NCBI RefSeq assembly: GCF_900109295.1 | Contig: NZ_FOIZ01000001.1 | Span: 868,001 to 932,000, forward strand | Direction: 5' to 3' | Source: Cognatiyoonia koreensis | Lineage (GTDB): Bacteria > Pseudomonadota > Alphaproteobacteria > Rhodobacterales > Rhodobacteraceae | Length of the DNA stretch: 64,000 nucleotides | Shown: piece after piece, positions 42,594-50,577 of the stretch | Layout: every line of letters begins with the position of its first letter | Numbering within the stretch: the first letter of the stretch is position 1 | The notes under the pieces: generated by a model | The model's input: the letters and a program-made list of their open reading frames with translations, nothing else | Database searches by the model: none | Told to the model about the DNA's origin: nothing | Program-made: the position numbers and the translations under genes

Positions 42594-42619
42594 AAAAAAA
42601 ACGGCGGGTTTCCCCGCCG
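42594..42619 (-). terminator. Rho-independent terminator of the DUF882 gene
   Basis: On the minus strand: CGGCGGG (42619-42613), GAAA loop, CCCGCCG (42608-42602), then eight T (42601-42594). It lies 29 bases after the DUF882 stop and separates it from tRNA-Arg. Confidence 0.9.
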
Positions 42620-42648
42620 CATCATACGTCATCGTCATTTTGGAAAGC

Positions 42649-43218
42649 TTAGCGGCCCCAGGTGCGGACCTGACCGCAATCCATGTGCACAAAGTTGGAC
42701 CCCGAATACCGGCCAACGCCACCCGCACCGCAGGATGCGGCGGCACGCGCCATTTGCGTTACAGACCGGCTGGACAACCGCAGGTCAGCGGCCTGACCGC
42801 GCATGTGAAGCGAATTGCGTGCAACGCCCGATGACCGGCTGCGCAGCATCGCGTTCGTCTCGGGAGACCGGTAGCCGGACAAAAGCATATAGGGTTCGGA
42901 TGTGTCCATCAGGCGCAAAGAGGCGGCCATGATGTCGACGTTGCGGGTATCCATGTTGACTGTTTTGCCGTTTCGCCAGTCGCGCATGAAGATGTTGATC
43001 TCGCGCAGCGCTTCGCCGATGTACTGGCCTTCGATCCAGTAGATCGTGTCCAGCCGTTCCCCGGTACGACCGGAGTACATCTTGATGCGCCGGATGTCGC
43101 CACCGCCGCGCAAGAAGCCTGCTGCATTTGCAAATGTTGGTGCGGCGGTAACTGCTGTGGCGGCGAATGCGCCCAATAGTCCACGCCGGGTAAAGCCCGA
43201 TGAATCGCGTTTTTTCAT
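42649..43218 (-). CDS. YcbK-like DUF882 / M15-type peptidase, Tat-exported
   Basis: 189 residues. Twin-arginine signal at the N-terminus (F-T-R-R-G-L-L-G-A-F-A-A-T-A-V, cleavage near A-N-A). The mature domain resembles zinc-dependent D,D-carboxypeptidases of peptidase family M15A: S-G-Y-R-S-P-E-T-N, N-S-L-H-M-R-G-Q-A-A-D-L-R and V-H-M-D-C-G-Q-V, supplying the metal ligands His, Asp, His. Likely acts on peptidoglycan peptides in the periplasm. Divergent from an L,D-transpeptidase gene, echoing the E. coli ycbB-ycbK pair. The folded Tat route suits a metalloenzyme loaded in the cytoplasm. Confidence 0.88.
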   Translation of the reverse strand: MKKRDSSGFTRRGLLGAFAATAVTAAPTFANAAGFLRGGGDIRRIKMYSGRTGERLDTIYWIEGQYIGEALREINIFMRDWRNGKTVNMDTRNVDIMAASLRLMDTSEPYMLLSGYRSPETNAMLRSRSSGVARNSLHMRGQAADLRLSSRSVTQMARAAASCGAGGVGRYSGSNFVHMDCGQVRTWGR

Positions 43219-43565
43219 ATGCCTAGCGCCTGTCCCGTCGCTCAATCTGATGCACAGTTTTACACCGTGCTTTGCTATCTCATCCCCAGATGCATTTGCG
43301 TTATGGCATATGATCAGTTTCAGACCAAGACATCTTTGGCAAAAAGTCCTTGGGGGCAAGAAATCGGCAAAATCCTGCGCATTTTCATTTCGCGCGCGAT
43401 GGTGTGGCAGATTTGCCAACGGTTCAGATTGGAAGCGCGCCAGTCTGGCTGATCACGGAAATTGTGAATAGACAAAGCCTTGCGCGCCCTTTGGTATGGT
43501 TTCCAATACTCGCGTATGCGCTGCCGTGCATCTAACAATAAGAACAAGCCTATCGGGAGACCGTC
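43219..43565. other. 347-base divergent intergenic region
   Basis: Lies between the DUF882 gene (minus) and the L,D-transpeptidase gene (plus), so it should hold both promoters. It is more A/T-rich than its surroundings. I found no convincing -35/-10 pair, strong hairpin with U-tract, or supported small ORF. A short inverted pair TTTGGCA (43336) / TTTGCCA (43413) is present but distant. Open frames of 60-85 codons here lack translation signals and recognisable protein features. Confidence 0.5.
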
Positions 43566-45188
43566 TTGTCGTCTTTGTACCCATTGTCCGCAAGGACATC
43601 GTTTTCATTTGTCTTGGCTTTTGTTTCTGGCCTCGTTCTTCTTTTCACTGCAGGCACACCTGCCACCGCGCAGGTCACAGCATTCCGTCAGGCCGTCGCC
43701 GAAGCTGCGGCGCGCGACGAAGATCTTGCCGCGTTTTATCGCGCACGCGAATTTCAGGGCATCTGGTCAGGTCAATCACCCGAAGATCAGGCGCGCCGCA
43801 ATGCGCTGCTGACGGCCTTTGCGGATGCGAGCAATCACGGGCTTCCGACAGCGCGATATGATCCGGCGCAGGTCATGGCGCAGCTGCGCGCAGCCAGAAC
43901 GCCCGCCGAACAGGGACAGATGGAAGTCGAACTGTCCCGGCTTTTCATGCAATACGCCCGCGACGTGCAGACGGGCGTCCTTGTGCCGCGCGAGGTGGAT
44001 AACCTGATCAAACGCGAAGTGCCCTATCGGTCCAGACTGGAAACGCTTGAAGGGTTCCTTGCCGCCAATCCGGCAGGTTACTTGCGTGCCTTGCCGCCAT
44101 CGTCACCCGAATACACGCGCCTGATGCGGGAAAAACTGCGCCTTGAGTCGCTGGTGCGACAAGGCGGATGGGGCCCACAGGTATCAGCGTCTGCGTTGGA
44201 AATCGGATCATCCGGCCCCGCCGTCGTCGCGTTGCGAAATCGTCTGATCGCCATGGGTTTTCTCGACCGCACGGCCACCCAGACCTATGACGCGACTATC
44301 GTCGCCGCAGTTCAGAAGTTCCAGCAGGCCAACGGGCTGGCTGTGGATGGCGAAGCAGGTCCCGGCACGATGCGCGAAATCAACACGTCGCTCAACACGC
44401 GTCTACAATCCATCGTCGTCGCGATGGAGCGTGAGCGCTGGTTGAACCGCCCCCTGGGCGACCGGCACGTCTGGGTCAACCTCGCCGATTTCTCTGCTTC
44501 GATCGTGGATGATGGGCGCGTCACCTTCAGCACGCGGTCTGTGATTGGTGCAGGTGATCGTGATCGCCAGTCGCCGGAGTTCTCAGACGAAATGGAATTC
44601 ATGGTGATCAATCCAAGCTGGTACGTCCCGCGTTCGATCATCACCAAGGAATATCTGCCGCAGTTGCAGCGCAACCGTAATTCCGTGCGTCACCTTGAAA
44701 TCACCGACAGCCGTGGTCGCACAGTGAACCGCGCCAATGTTGATTTCAGCCGTTTCAACGCGCGCAACTTTCCTTATGCGATGCGCCAGCCGCCAAGCCA
44801 GCGTAATGCGCTCGGACTCGTCAAGTTCATGTTCCCGAACCAGTACAACATCTATCTGCACGACACGCCGGCCAAGAACCTGTTCAGCCGCGAAGTCCGC
44901 GCCTATAGCCACGGGTGCATCCGTTTGAACGATCCGTTCGATTTCGCTTACGCGCTGCTTGCGGTGCAGGAAAGCGATCCGGTCGGGTTCTTTCAAGCGC
45001 AGCTGAACACAGGGCGCGAAGCCCGCGTCAATCTGGACACGCCCGTACCCGTCCACCTTGTCTATCGCACAGCATTTACCAACGTGACCGGTAGCCTGCA
45101 GTTCCGTCGCGACGTTTATGGGCGTGATGGGCGGATTTGGAACGCGCTGGCACGGGAAGGGGTGGTCCTGAACGCACTTCAGGGCTAA
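43566..45188 (+). CDS. L,D-transpeptidase, YcbB (LdtD)-like
   Basis: Forms 3-3 crosslinks in peptidoglycan. 540 residues. Signal peptide or anchor in the first 36 residues (V-L-A-F-V-S-G-L-V-L-L-F, then A-T-A-Q), an N-terminal scaffold domain, a peptidoglycan-binding domain (about 210-280, V-Q-K-F-Q-Q-A-N-G-L-A-V-D-G) and a C-terminal YkuD catalytic domain with the motif Y-S-H-G-C-I-R-L, catalytic Cys451. The order of domains is as in E. coli YcbB. Divergent from the YcbK-like gene, so the two wall enzymes may share control. lpxD starts 29 bases after the stop. Confidence 0.93.
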   Translation: MSSLYPLSARTSFSFVLAFVSGLVLLFTAGTPATAQVTAFRQAVAEAAARDEDLAAFYRAREFQGIWSGQSPEDQARRNALLTAFADASNHGLPTARYDPAQVMAQLRAARTPAEQGQMEVELSRLFMQYARDVQTGVLVPREVDNLIKREVPYRSRLETLEGFLAANPAGYLRALPPSSPEYTRLMREKLRLESLVRQGGWGPQVSASALEIGSSGPAVVALRNRLIAMGFLDRTATQTYDATIVAAVQKFQQANGLAVDGEAGPGTMREINTSLNTRLQSIVVAMERERWLNRPLGDRHVWVNLADFSASIVDDGRVTFSTRSVIGAGDRDRQSPEFSDEMEFMVINPSWYVPRSIITKEYLPQLQRNRNSVRHLEITDSRGRTVNRANVDFSRFNARNFPYAMRQPPSQRNALGLVKFMFPNQYNIYLHDTPAKNLFSREVRAYSHGCIRLNDPFDFAYALLAVQESDPVGFFQAQLNTGREARVNLDTPVPVHLVYRTAFTNVTGSLQFRRDVYGRDGRIWNALAREGVVLNALQG

Positions 45189-45217
45189 ACCTGTCCCCGA
45201 ATAATCCCGGGGGCCGG

Positions 45218-46255
45218 ATGGCACAGACAGTCAAAGATATTGCTGCGGCACTGGGGGCAGAAGCCTTTGGTGCCGTTGATCTTTTGGTAGAGCGGCTGGC
45301 AGAACCCCAGGGGGCGGGTACTGGGGATCTTGCCCTTGCGATGTCACCGAAATACGCCGACGCGCTGGCTGCGACCAAGGCGCGGGCCGCCGTTGTCTGG
45401 GCCGACGCGGACTGGTCATCACTCGGCCTTGAAGCTGCAATCGTCGTGCCACGTGCACGACTGGCGATGGCAGGGCTGACGGCGGCATTCACACGCTCCG
45501 TCAACTTTGAAGGTATTCATCCCACAGCAATCATTCATGCGACCGCAACGATTGGCCAGAATGTGCATGTTGGGCCCTACACCATCATCGCGGCGGGCGT
45601 GCAGATTGATGAGGGCTGCTGGATCGGTCCGCAGGTGAACATCGATGCAAACAGCCACATCGGCGCGCAGACCCAGATCGAAGCGGGTGTGCGGATCGGC
45701 CAGGGGGTGCAGATCGGGGCCCGCGTCGCCTTGCAACCCGGCGTCGTGATCGGCGCTGACGGGTTTTCCTTTGTCACGGCTGACCTGTCCAACGAAGAAC
45801 GCGCCTTTGCGACCGCGGGGCGCACGCCACTGGCACCGCCGCAGGATGCGACACGCCATAAGATCCACTCTCTTGGTAGCGTGGTGATTGGCGACGATGT
45901 CGATATCGGCGCGAACAGTACGGTCGATGCGGGCACGATCCGGCCCACACGGGTTGGTCGCGGCACCAAGATCGATAACCTTGTGCAGGTCGGCCATAAT
46001 GTCATTGTCGGCGAAGAATGCGTGTTGTGCGCGCAAACAGCCGTGGCCGGATCTGCGGTGATCGGGGATCGTTGCGTGCTTGGCGGTAAGTCCGGCGTAA
46101 AGGACAACATCCGTCTGGGCATGGACGTCGTCGTCGGGGGTGCCGGGATCGTTCTGTCCGACGTGCAGGATGGGCGTTTCATGATGGGCTATCCCGCTGT
46201 CGAAATGCCCGCCTTTCGGGCTGCACAAAAGGCGCTGCGCAAACTGGTCGTCTAG
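45218..46255 (+). CDS. lpxD: UDP-3-O-acylglucosamine N-acyltransferase LpxD
   Basis: Adds the N-linked 3-hydroxyacyl chain in lipid A synthesis. 345 residues. N-terminal uridine-binding domain, then a left-handed beta-helix of hexapeptide repeats (I-H-P-T-A-I-I-H-A-T-A-T-I-G and many I-G-x-x-x units, about 110-320), with catalytic-type His in L-V-Q-V-G-H-N-V-I-V-G. It is not in the usual bamA-lpxD-fabZ-lpxA-lpxB cluster but before an acyl carrier protein and a ketosynthase, so it could be a second or relocated copy. ATG 45218 is preceded by GGGGGCCGG, a weak ribosome site. Confidence 0.93.
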   Translation: MAQTVKDIAAALGAEAFGAVDLLVERLAEPQGAGTGDLALAMSPKYADALAATKARAAVVWADADWSSLGLEAAIVVPRARLAMAGLTAAFTRSVNFEGIHPTAIIHATATIGQNVHVGPYTIIAAGVQIDEGCWIGPQVNIDANSHIGAQTQIEAGVRIGQGVQIGARVALQPGVVIGADGFSFVTADLSNEERAFATAGRTPLAPPQDATRHKIHSLGSVVIGDDVDIGANSTVDAGTIRPTRVGRGTKIDNLVQVGHNVIVGEECVLCAQTAVAGSAVIGDRCVLGGKSGVKDNIRLGMDVVVGGAGIVLSDVQDGRFMMGYPAVEMPAFRAAQKALRKLVV

Positions 46256-46318
46256 TTTGCGGTTTCAAACGGGGACCAAAGTGACTACATCGCGGTCAGC
46301 AAGCAAAGAGTGTAAATC

Positions 46319-46576
46319 ATGAGCATTCAGAACAAGGTCATCGCGATTATCGCGGAACAGGCGTTGTTGACACCCGAAGACATCGCGCTGGACAATACGC
46401 TCGAAGAATTGGGGATCGACAGTCTTGCGCTGGTCGAAAGCATTTTCGCCATCGAAGAGGCGTTCGACATCAACGTGCCTTTCAACGCCAATGACCCAAG
46501 CGAAAGTGAATTCGACATTTCATCCGTTGGATCCATCGTCAAAGCGGTCGAAACGCTCGTCAAAGAACAGGCCTAG
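46319..46576 (+). CDS. Acyl carrier protein (specialised)
   Basis: 85 residues. Phosphopantetheine site L-E-E-L-G-I-D-S-L-A-L-V-E with Ser35. It differs from housekeeping AcpP in sequence and has no adjacent fabD/fabG. Placed 63 bases behind lpxD and 3 bases before a ketosynthase. The arrangement suggests a dedicated chain-elongation or acyl-donor unit, perhaps for a special lipid A acyl group as AcpXL does in rhizobia. That link is inference: AcpXL proteins are longer and otherwise placed. Confidence 0.88.
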   Translation: MSIQNKVIAIIAEQALLTPEDIALDNTLEELGIDSLALVESIFAIEEAFDINVPFNANDPSESEFDISSVGSIVKAVETLVKEQA

Positions 46577-46579
46577 CAC

Positions 46580-47788
46580 ATGCGCCGCGTTGTCATCACA
46601 GGCGCGGGTACGATCAATCCGCTGGGCAGTGACGTGCCAGCGACACTTGCGGCCATGCGCGAAGGACGCTGCGGTATCGGCCCGTTGGATATCCGTGATG
46701 TTGACCGGCTGCAGATCCAGATCGGTGGCCAAGTGCGCGACTATGATGAGTACGCGCATTTCAACCGCCAGCAGATTGCGTTGTATGACCGCTTTACACA
46801 ATTCACCTTGCTGGCCGCCCGCGAGGCAATCGCCGAGGCTGGGCTTGCGTTTACCGGCCCGCTCGCTGATCGCTCTGGCGTTGTGCTTGGCACGTCCGGC
46901 GGTGGTTTGAATACCCAAGACGAGAACTATCGTGCCGTCTATGAAGAGGGCAAGAACCGCGTGCATCCATTCATCGTTCCCAAGCTGATGAACAACGCCG
47001 CCGTCAGTCAGGTGTCGATGGAATGGAACCTGCGGGGGCCGTCATTTACTGTCGCGACCGCCTGTGCGTCGTCCAATCATGCGATGGGTCAGGCCTTCAA
47101 CATGGTGCGTTGCGGTATGGCCGATGTGATGATCACGGGTGGCTCTGAATCGATGCTGTGTTTCGGGGGGATCAAGGCGTGGGAAGGTCTGCGCGTGATG
47201 TCCAAAGACGCCTGCCGTCCGTTCAGCGCAACACGCAACGGTATGGTGCAGGGCGAAGGTGCCGGCGTTTTCGTGTTCGAGGACTTTGAACACGCGAAAG
47301 CCCGCGGTGCCAACATCCTTTGCGAAGTCGCCGGGTTCGCCATGTCCTCGGACGCGTCCGACATCGTGATGCCGTCCAAACAAGGGGCTGCGCGGGCTAT
47401 TGCCGGGGCGATCCGTGATGCGAAACTCCCTAAGGAAAGCGTGGGCTATATCAACGCCCACGGGACAGGAACCGCCGCCAACGACAAGACGGAATGCGCC
47501 GCCGTCGCGGATGTCTTTGGCGCTCATGCGGATCAGCTGATGATCTCATCGACGAAATCAATGCATGGGCACCTGATTGGTGGCACGGGTGCGGTCGAAC
47601 TGCTCGCATGTATTATGGCATTGCGCGACGGGATCATTGCCCCAACCATCGGTTATGAAGAACCGGACCCGGAATGCGCGCTAGACGTCGTCCCGAATGA
47701 AGCGCGAGACGCAAAGGTCGATGTCACGCTGTCAAACGCCTTTGCGTTCGGCGGATTGAACGCAGTGCTTGCGCTGAAGCGGGCATAG
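46580..47788 (+). CDS. Beta-ketoacyl-ACP synthase, FabF/NodE-like
   Basis: Condensing enzyme that extends an acyl chain with malonyl-ACP. 402 residues. Catalytic triad complete: Cys162 in T-A-C-A-S-S, His294 in N-A-H-G-T-G-T, His331 in S-M-H-G-H-L-I-G-G. Paired with the ACP at 46319 (3-base gap). Resembles FabF-like synthases that serve specialised acyl chains. Substrate chain length not predictable. Terminator at 47791 follows directly. Confidence 0.92.
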   Translation: MRRVVITGAGTINPLGSDVPATLAAMREGRCGIGPLDIRDVDRLQIQIGGQVRDYDEYAHFNRQQIALYDRFTQFTLLAAREAIAEAGLAFTGPLADRSGVVLGTSGGGLNTQDENYRAVYEEGKNRVHPFIVPKLMNNAAVSQVSMEWNLRGPSFTVATACASSNHAMGQAFNMVRCGMADVMITGGSESMLCFGGIKAWEGLRVMSKDACRPFSATRNGMVQGEGAGVFVFEDFEHAKARGANILCEVAGFAMSSDASDIVMPSKQGAARAIAGAIRDAKLPKESVGYINAHGTGTAANDKTECAAVADVFGAHADQLMISSTKSMHGHLIGGTGAVELLACIMALRDGIIAPTIGYEEPDPECALDVVPNEARDAKVDVTLSNAFAFGGLNAVLALKRA

Positions 47789-47790
47789 AA

Positions 47791-47819
47791 AAGCCGCCCG
47801 CATCTAGATGGGGCGGCTT
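47791..47819. terminator. Bidirectional terminator
   Basis: AAGCCGCCC (47791-47799) pairs with GGGCGGCTT (47811-47819); the enclosed CATCTAGATG is itself a palindrome that can extend the stem. It sits between the convergent ketosynthase and IalB-family genes. The U-tract is short on both strands. Confidence 0.75.
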
Positions 47820-47834
47820 ACTTGAAATCCATGG

Positions 47835-48497
47835 TTACTCGGCAGGTGCGAGCGTTTTTTCCAGTGCAGCAGTAAAGCCGGACAGCGAAACGGTCAGCAG
47901 AACCTCTTCATCAGGTGCCGCAGCGGGAACAAGACGCAGGGTCGCGGAATTGCCCCGCTTGAACTGGTTCACCTCGTCCTGCGTGAAACCGACACGGGCA
48001 ACACAACCGGCGGCATTGCAGAATGTGAACGGATAGCGGCGTGCAGCACTGCCATCAACGGACATGGTCAACTGTTCCGTCAGCAGGGTTTCAAGCGGCA
48101 CGACGATCGTGGCACCGGCAGCGGCCCGGCCACCATCGGGCAGCGGGAACATGCTGATTTCAGCAACGGCATTGTCCTGCTCGTCGCGCAGCAGTTGGTA
48201 AAGCTGGCAAGGGTCGGCCTGGCCTTCGGCAGCCTTCAGGCAGCGCAATGACCATGCATCAAAAGTATCCAGAATATAAGGCTGGCCGACTGTTGGTTCG
48301 CCCTGCGCGGTTTCGATCGGCTCACCAAGGCTCAGATCGCCGGTGGGGTCCGCTGCGGGTGCCTCTTCGGCCTCTGTTTGGTCGGTCTGTGCCTCTTCCG
48401 CGGGTGCCTCGGTCTCGGTCGTGGCTTCCTGCGCGAAAGTGGTCGTGCCTGCCGACAGCATCAAGGCCAGCAAGGCGGGTTTCATCGGGTTCAACAT
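47835..48497 (-). CDS. Invasion-associated locus B (IalB) family periplasmic protein
   Basis: 220 residues. Signal peptide M-L-N-P-M-K-P-A-L-L-A-L-M-L-S-A-G with cleavage near F-A-Q. An acidic, alanine-rich linker follows (about 24-60, E-T-E-A-P-A-E-E-A-Q-T-D-Q). The IalB domain has D-A-W-S-L-R-C, C-Q-L-Y-Q, F-C-N-A-A-G-C-V-A-R-V-G-F and the conserved cysteines. The name comes from Bartonella; in free-living alphaproteobacteria the role is unknown and need not be virulence. Start chosen at ATG 48497 for GGAG 7 bases upstream. Upstream lie a hairpin with U-tract (48600-48622) and the small-RNA candidates. Confidence 0.87.
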   Translation of the reverse strand: MLNPMKPALLALMLSAGTTTFAQEATTETEAPAEEAQTDQTEAEEAPAADPTGDLSLGEPIETAQGEPTVGQPYILDTFDAWSLRCLKAAEGQADPCQLYQLLRDEQDNAVAEISMFPLPDGGRAAAGATIVVPLETLLTEQLTMSVDGSAARRYPFTFCNAAGCVARVGFTQDEVNQFKRGNSATLRLVPAAAPDEEVLLTVSLSGFTAALEKTLAPAE

Positions 48498-48597
48498 CGT
48501 TCGCTCCACAATTTCTTTGCGTTTTTTTCCGCTTATCATGGGGGTAAAGGCGTGTCAGGCACAAAATAAGCGGATCGGCGAAAGCTGGCACCGGAAT

Positions 48598-48659
48598 TGA
48601 AAAAGGGTCCGCATGCGGACCCCATTTCGTTTCTCCCTGTCGGACTTGGCCGACTAATT
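48598..48659 (-). ncRNA. Candidate short RNA or attenuator leader upstream of the IalB gene
   Basis: On the minus strand, TTGACG (48694-48689), 17 bases, TAGCGT (4871-48666 region, i.e. 48671-48666) form a plausible promoter; the -10 is weak. Transcription would start near 48659. The RNA holds hairpin GTCGG/CCGAC (48654-48639) and then the perfect 18-base palindrome GGGTCCGCATGCGGACCC (48622-48605), followed by five T (48604-48600), a terminator. Length about 60 bases. It could be a free small RNA or a premature-termination leader for the IalB gene 100 bases downstream. A 29-codon ORF beginning ATGGGG overlaps the terminator; I do not call it. Confidence 0.45.
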
Positions 48660-48708
48660 GGCGACACGCTACGCAATGACAACCTATCCGTCAACCGGCA
48701 ATTTCGGG

Positions 48709-48788
48709 CAAAAAAATGCCGCGCCAACGCGGCGCGGCCAGTCTGACAGGGAGGTGTCAATCAAGGACCGTGGGGGAGGATACGGTCT
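48709..48788 (-). ncRNA. Candidate anti-Shine-Dalgarno (CcsR/'cuckoo'-like) small RNA
   Basis: Three consecutive hairpins on the minus strand. SL1: GACCGT (48787-48782), loop ATCCTCCCCC, ACGGTC (48771-48766). SL2: TGACA (48759-48755), loop CCTCCC, TGTCA (48748-48744). SL3: GCCGCG (48733-48728), loop TTGG, CGCGGC (48723-48718), then seven U after one A (48716-48710), a clear Rho-independent terminator. Both non-terminator loops present CCUCC, the anti-Shine-Dalgarno core, as in R. sphaeroides CcsR RNAs. A possible -10 TATTCA (48799-48794) places the 5' end near 48788, for about 80 bases. It has no flanking DUF1127 gene. Confidence 0.7.
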
Positions 48789-48858
48789 TGATGTGAATAG
48801 ACTGGCACAGATTGGTTAAGAATGTATTTTGTCCGGAACGAATACAGGGAAAGACGCA

Positions 48859-50403
48859 ATGACAGATGGGATTTTCGTAGGCGGCGGTGGCGAAGGCTAC
48901 AGCTTGGCACAGACGCTCTTGCTGGATAAATCAAACCGGCACGGGCTGGTCGCAGGGGCAACCGGAACCGGAAAAACCGTAACATTGCAAATTCTTGCGG
49001 AAGGTTTTTCAAGTGCGGGCGTGCCGGTGTTCCTGTCTGACGTCAAAGGTGACCTATCAGGTCTGGCCGCGTCAGGCACAGCAGATTTCAAGCTGCATGA
49101 ACCTTTCATGAAGCGGGCAGAAACCATCGGGCTTGATCTGGTTTACGACCAGTTTCCGGTGACATTCTGGGATCTGTTCGGTCGTCAGGGGCATCCGATC
49201 CGCGCGACTGTCGCCGAAATGGGGCCATTGTTGCTGTCGCGTTTGATGGAACTGACGGACGTGCAGGAAGGCGTGTTGAACGTCGCCTTCCGCGTGGCCG
49301 ACGAGGAAGGTTTGCCGCTTCTTGACCTCAAGGACTTGCAGGCCTTGCTGGTGTGGGTCGGGCAGAACGCGAACGACCTGTCCTTGCGCTATGGCAACGT
49401 GGCGTCCTCGTCTGTCGGGGCGATCCAGCGCCAGTTGCTGGTGCTTGAAAATCAGGGCGGCTCGCAGTTGTTCGGGGAACCTGCATTGGATTTGTCAGAC
49501 ATCATCCGCACTGATACCGACGGCCGCGGCGTCGTGAATATCCTTGCTGCCGATCAGCTCATGGGCAGCCCGCGCCTTTATGCGACGTTCCTGCTGTGGC
49601 TGTTGTCCGAGCTATTCGAAGAATTGCCAGAGGTCGGCAACCCGGACAAACCCAAGCTCGTGTTCTTCTTTGACGAAGCTCACCTGCTGTTTGACGATGC
49701 GCCCAAGGCGTTGGTGGACAAGGTCGAGCAGGTTGCGCGGCTGATCCGCTCCAAGGGGGTCGGGGTGTTCTTCATCACCCAGAACCCAGCCGACGTGCCA
49801 GAGGATGTGCTGGGCCAGTTGGGCAACCGCGTGCAACATGCGCTTCGTGCATTCACGGCCAAGGATAACAAGGCACTGAAACAGGCGGCTGAAACCTATC
49901 GTCCCAACCCCAAATTCGACACGGCAGAGGCCATTCAACAGGTCGGTACGGGCGAGGCTGTGACGTCGTTGCTTGATGCCAAAGGCATCCCGTCGATCGT
50001 CGAACGCACGCTGATCCGTCCGCCATCATCGCAGCTTGGCCCGATCACGCAAACCGCACGCAAGGCGATCATGAATGCATCCCCCATGTCGGGCAAATAC
50101 GACAAGACCCTGGACCGCGACAGTGCCTTTGAAATGCTGACAAAACGCGCCGAAGCGGCAGCCAAAGCTGCGGAAGAGGCCGAAGAGGCAGAACAAGCCG
50201 CGGACGAACAAGAGCGCGAACACAAGAAAGCCCGCCGCTATTCGGGCAAGCAGGTGTCGCGTTCGACCTCACGGCGCAGCAAATCATCGACCGCCGAAGG
50301 ATTCGGGATCGCGCTGGCTTCGGTTGTGGCCAAGGAACTGAAAGGAACGACCGGCAGACGCATCGTGCGCGGCTTGCTAGGTGGCCTGTTCAAAGGGCGG
50401 TAG
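48859..50403 (+). CDS. HerA-like ATPase / helicase (DUF853, YjgR type)
   Basis: 514 residues from ATG 48859 (CAGGGA upstream). Walker [12 protein letters not shown] (about 33-43), Walker [14 protein letters not shown], and a later sensor-like I-T-Q-N-P-A-D-V-P. FtsK/HerA superfamily, hexameric ring ATPase class; E. coli YjgR is the model and its role is not settled. An alanine/glutamate coiled stretch (about 420-450) and a basic serine/arginine tail precede the C-terminal [10 protein letters not shown]. No NurA nuclease partner is nearby. Upstream lies the small-RNA region on the other strand. Confidence 0.9.
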   Translation: MTDGIFVGGGGEGYSLAQTLLLDKSNRHGLVAGATGTGKTVTLQILAEGFSSAGVPVFLSDVKGDLSGLAASGTADFKLHEPFMKRAETIGLDLVYDQFPVTFWDLFGRQGHPIRATVAEMGPLLLSRLMELTDVQEGVLNVAFRVADEEGLPLLDLKDLQALLVWVGQNANDLSLRYGNVASSSVGAIQRQLLVLENQGGSQLFGEPALDLSDIIRTDTDGRGVVNILAADQLMGSPRLYATFLLWLLSELFEELPEVGNPDKPKLVFFFDEAHLLFDDAPKALVDKVEQVARLIRSKGVGVFFITQNPADVPEDVLGQLGNRVQHALRAFTAKDNKALKQAAETYRPNPKFDTAEAIQQVGTGEAVTSLLDAKGIPSIVERTLIRPPSSQLGPITQTARKAIMNASPMSGKYDKTLDRDSAFEMLTKRAEAAAKAAEEAEEAEQAADEQEREHKKARRYSGKQVSRSTSRRSKSSTAEGFGIALASVVAKELKGTTGRRIVRGLLGGLFKGR

Positions 50404-50577
50404 GTGGCCGATCACGCACTGCATCTTGGCGCGCGCTACGTCATTTTCGCGCTCGCCGCCATTGGCGCGGCGTTTTCTGCTGATTGATTTCACGGTCTTC
50501 AACGCTGCCATCAGCGAAGCGATCGTGAACGCAAGCACAACAGCGCCGTCGAACGTGTCACCGGGCTAGGGCTGGGA

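Noticed and set aside
48536-48625. 29-codon minus-strand ORF starting ATGGGG after GGGAG
   Set aside because: Its start codon lies within the terminator palindrome, and the peptide has no signal or membrane features. Kept only as a remark under the leader RNA.
50381-50577. Short frames in the gap after the HerA-like gene (62 codons plus; about 44 codons minus with a hydrophobic start; GTG 50404, 27 codons)
   Set aside because: None has a convincing ribosome site; they compete with each other and overlap the HerA-like gene end.
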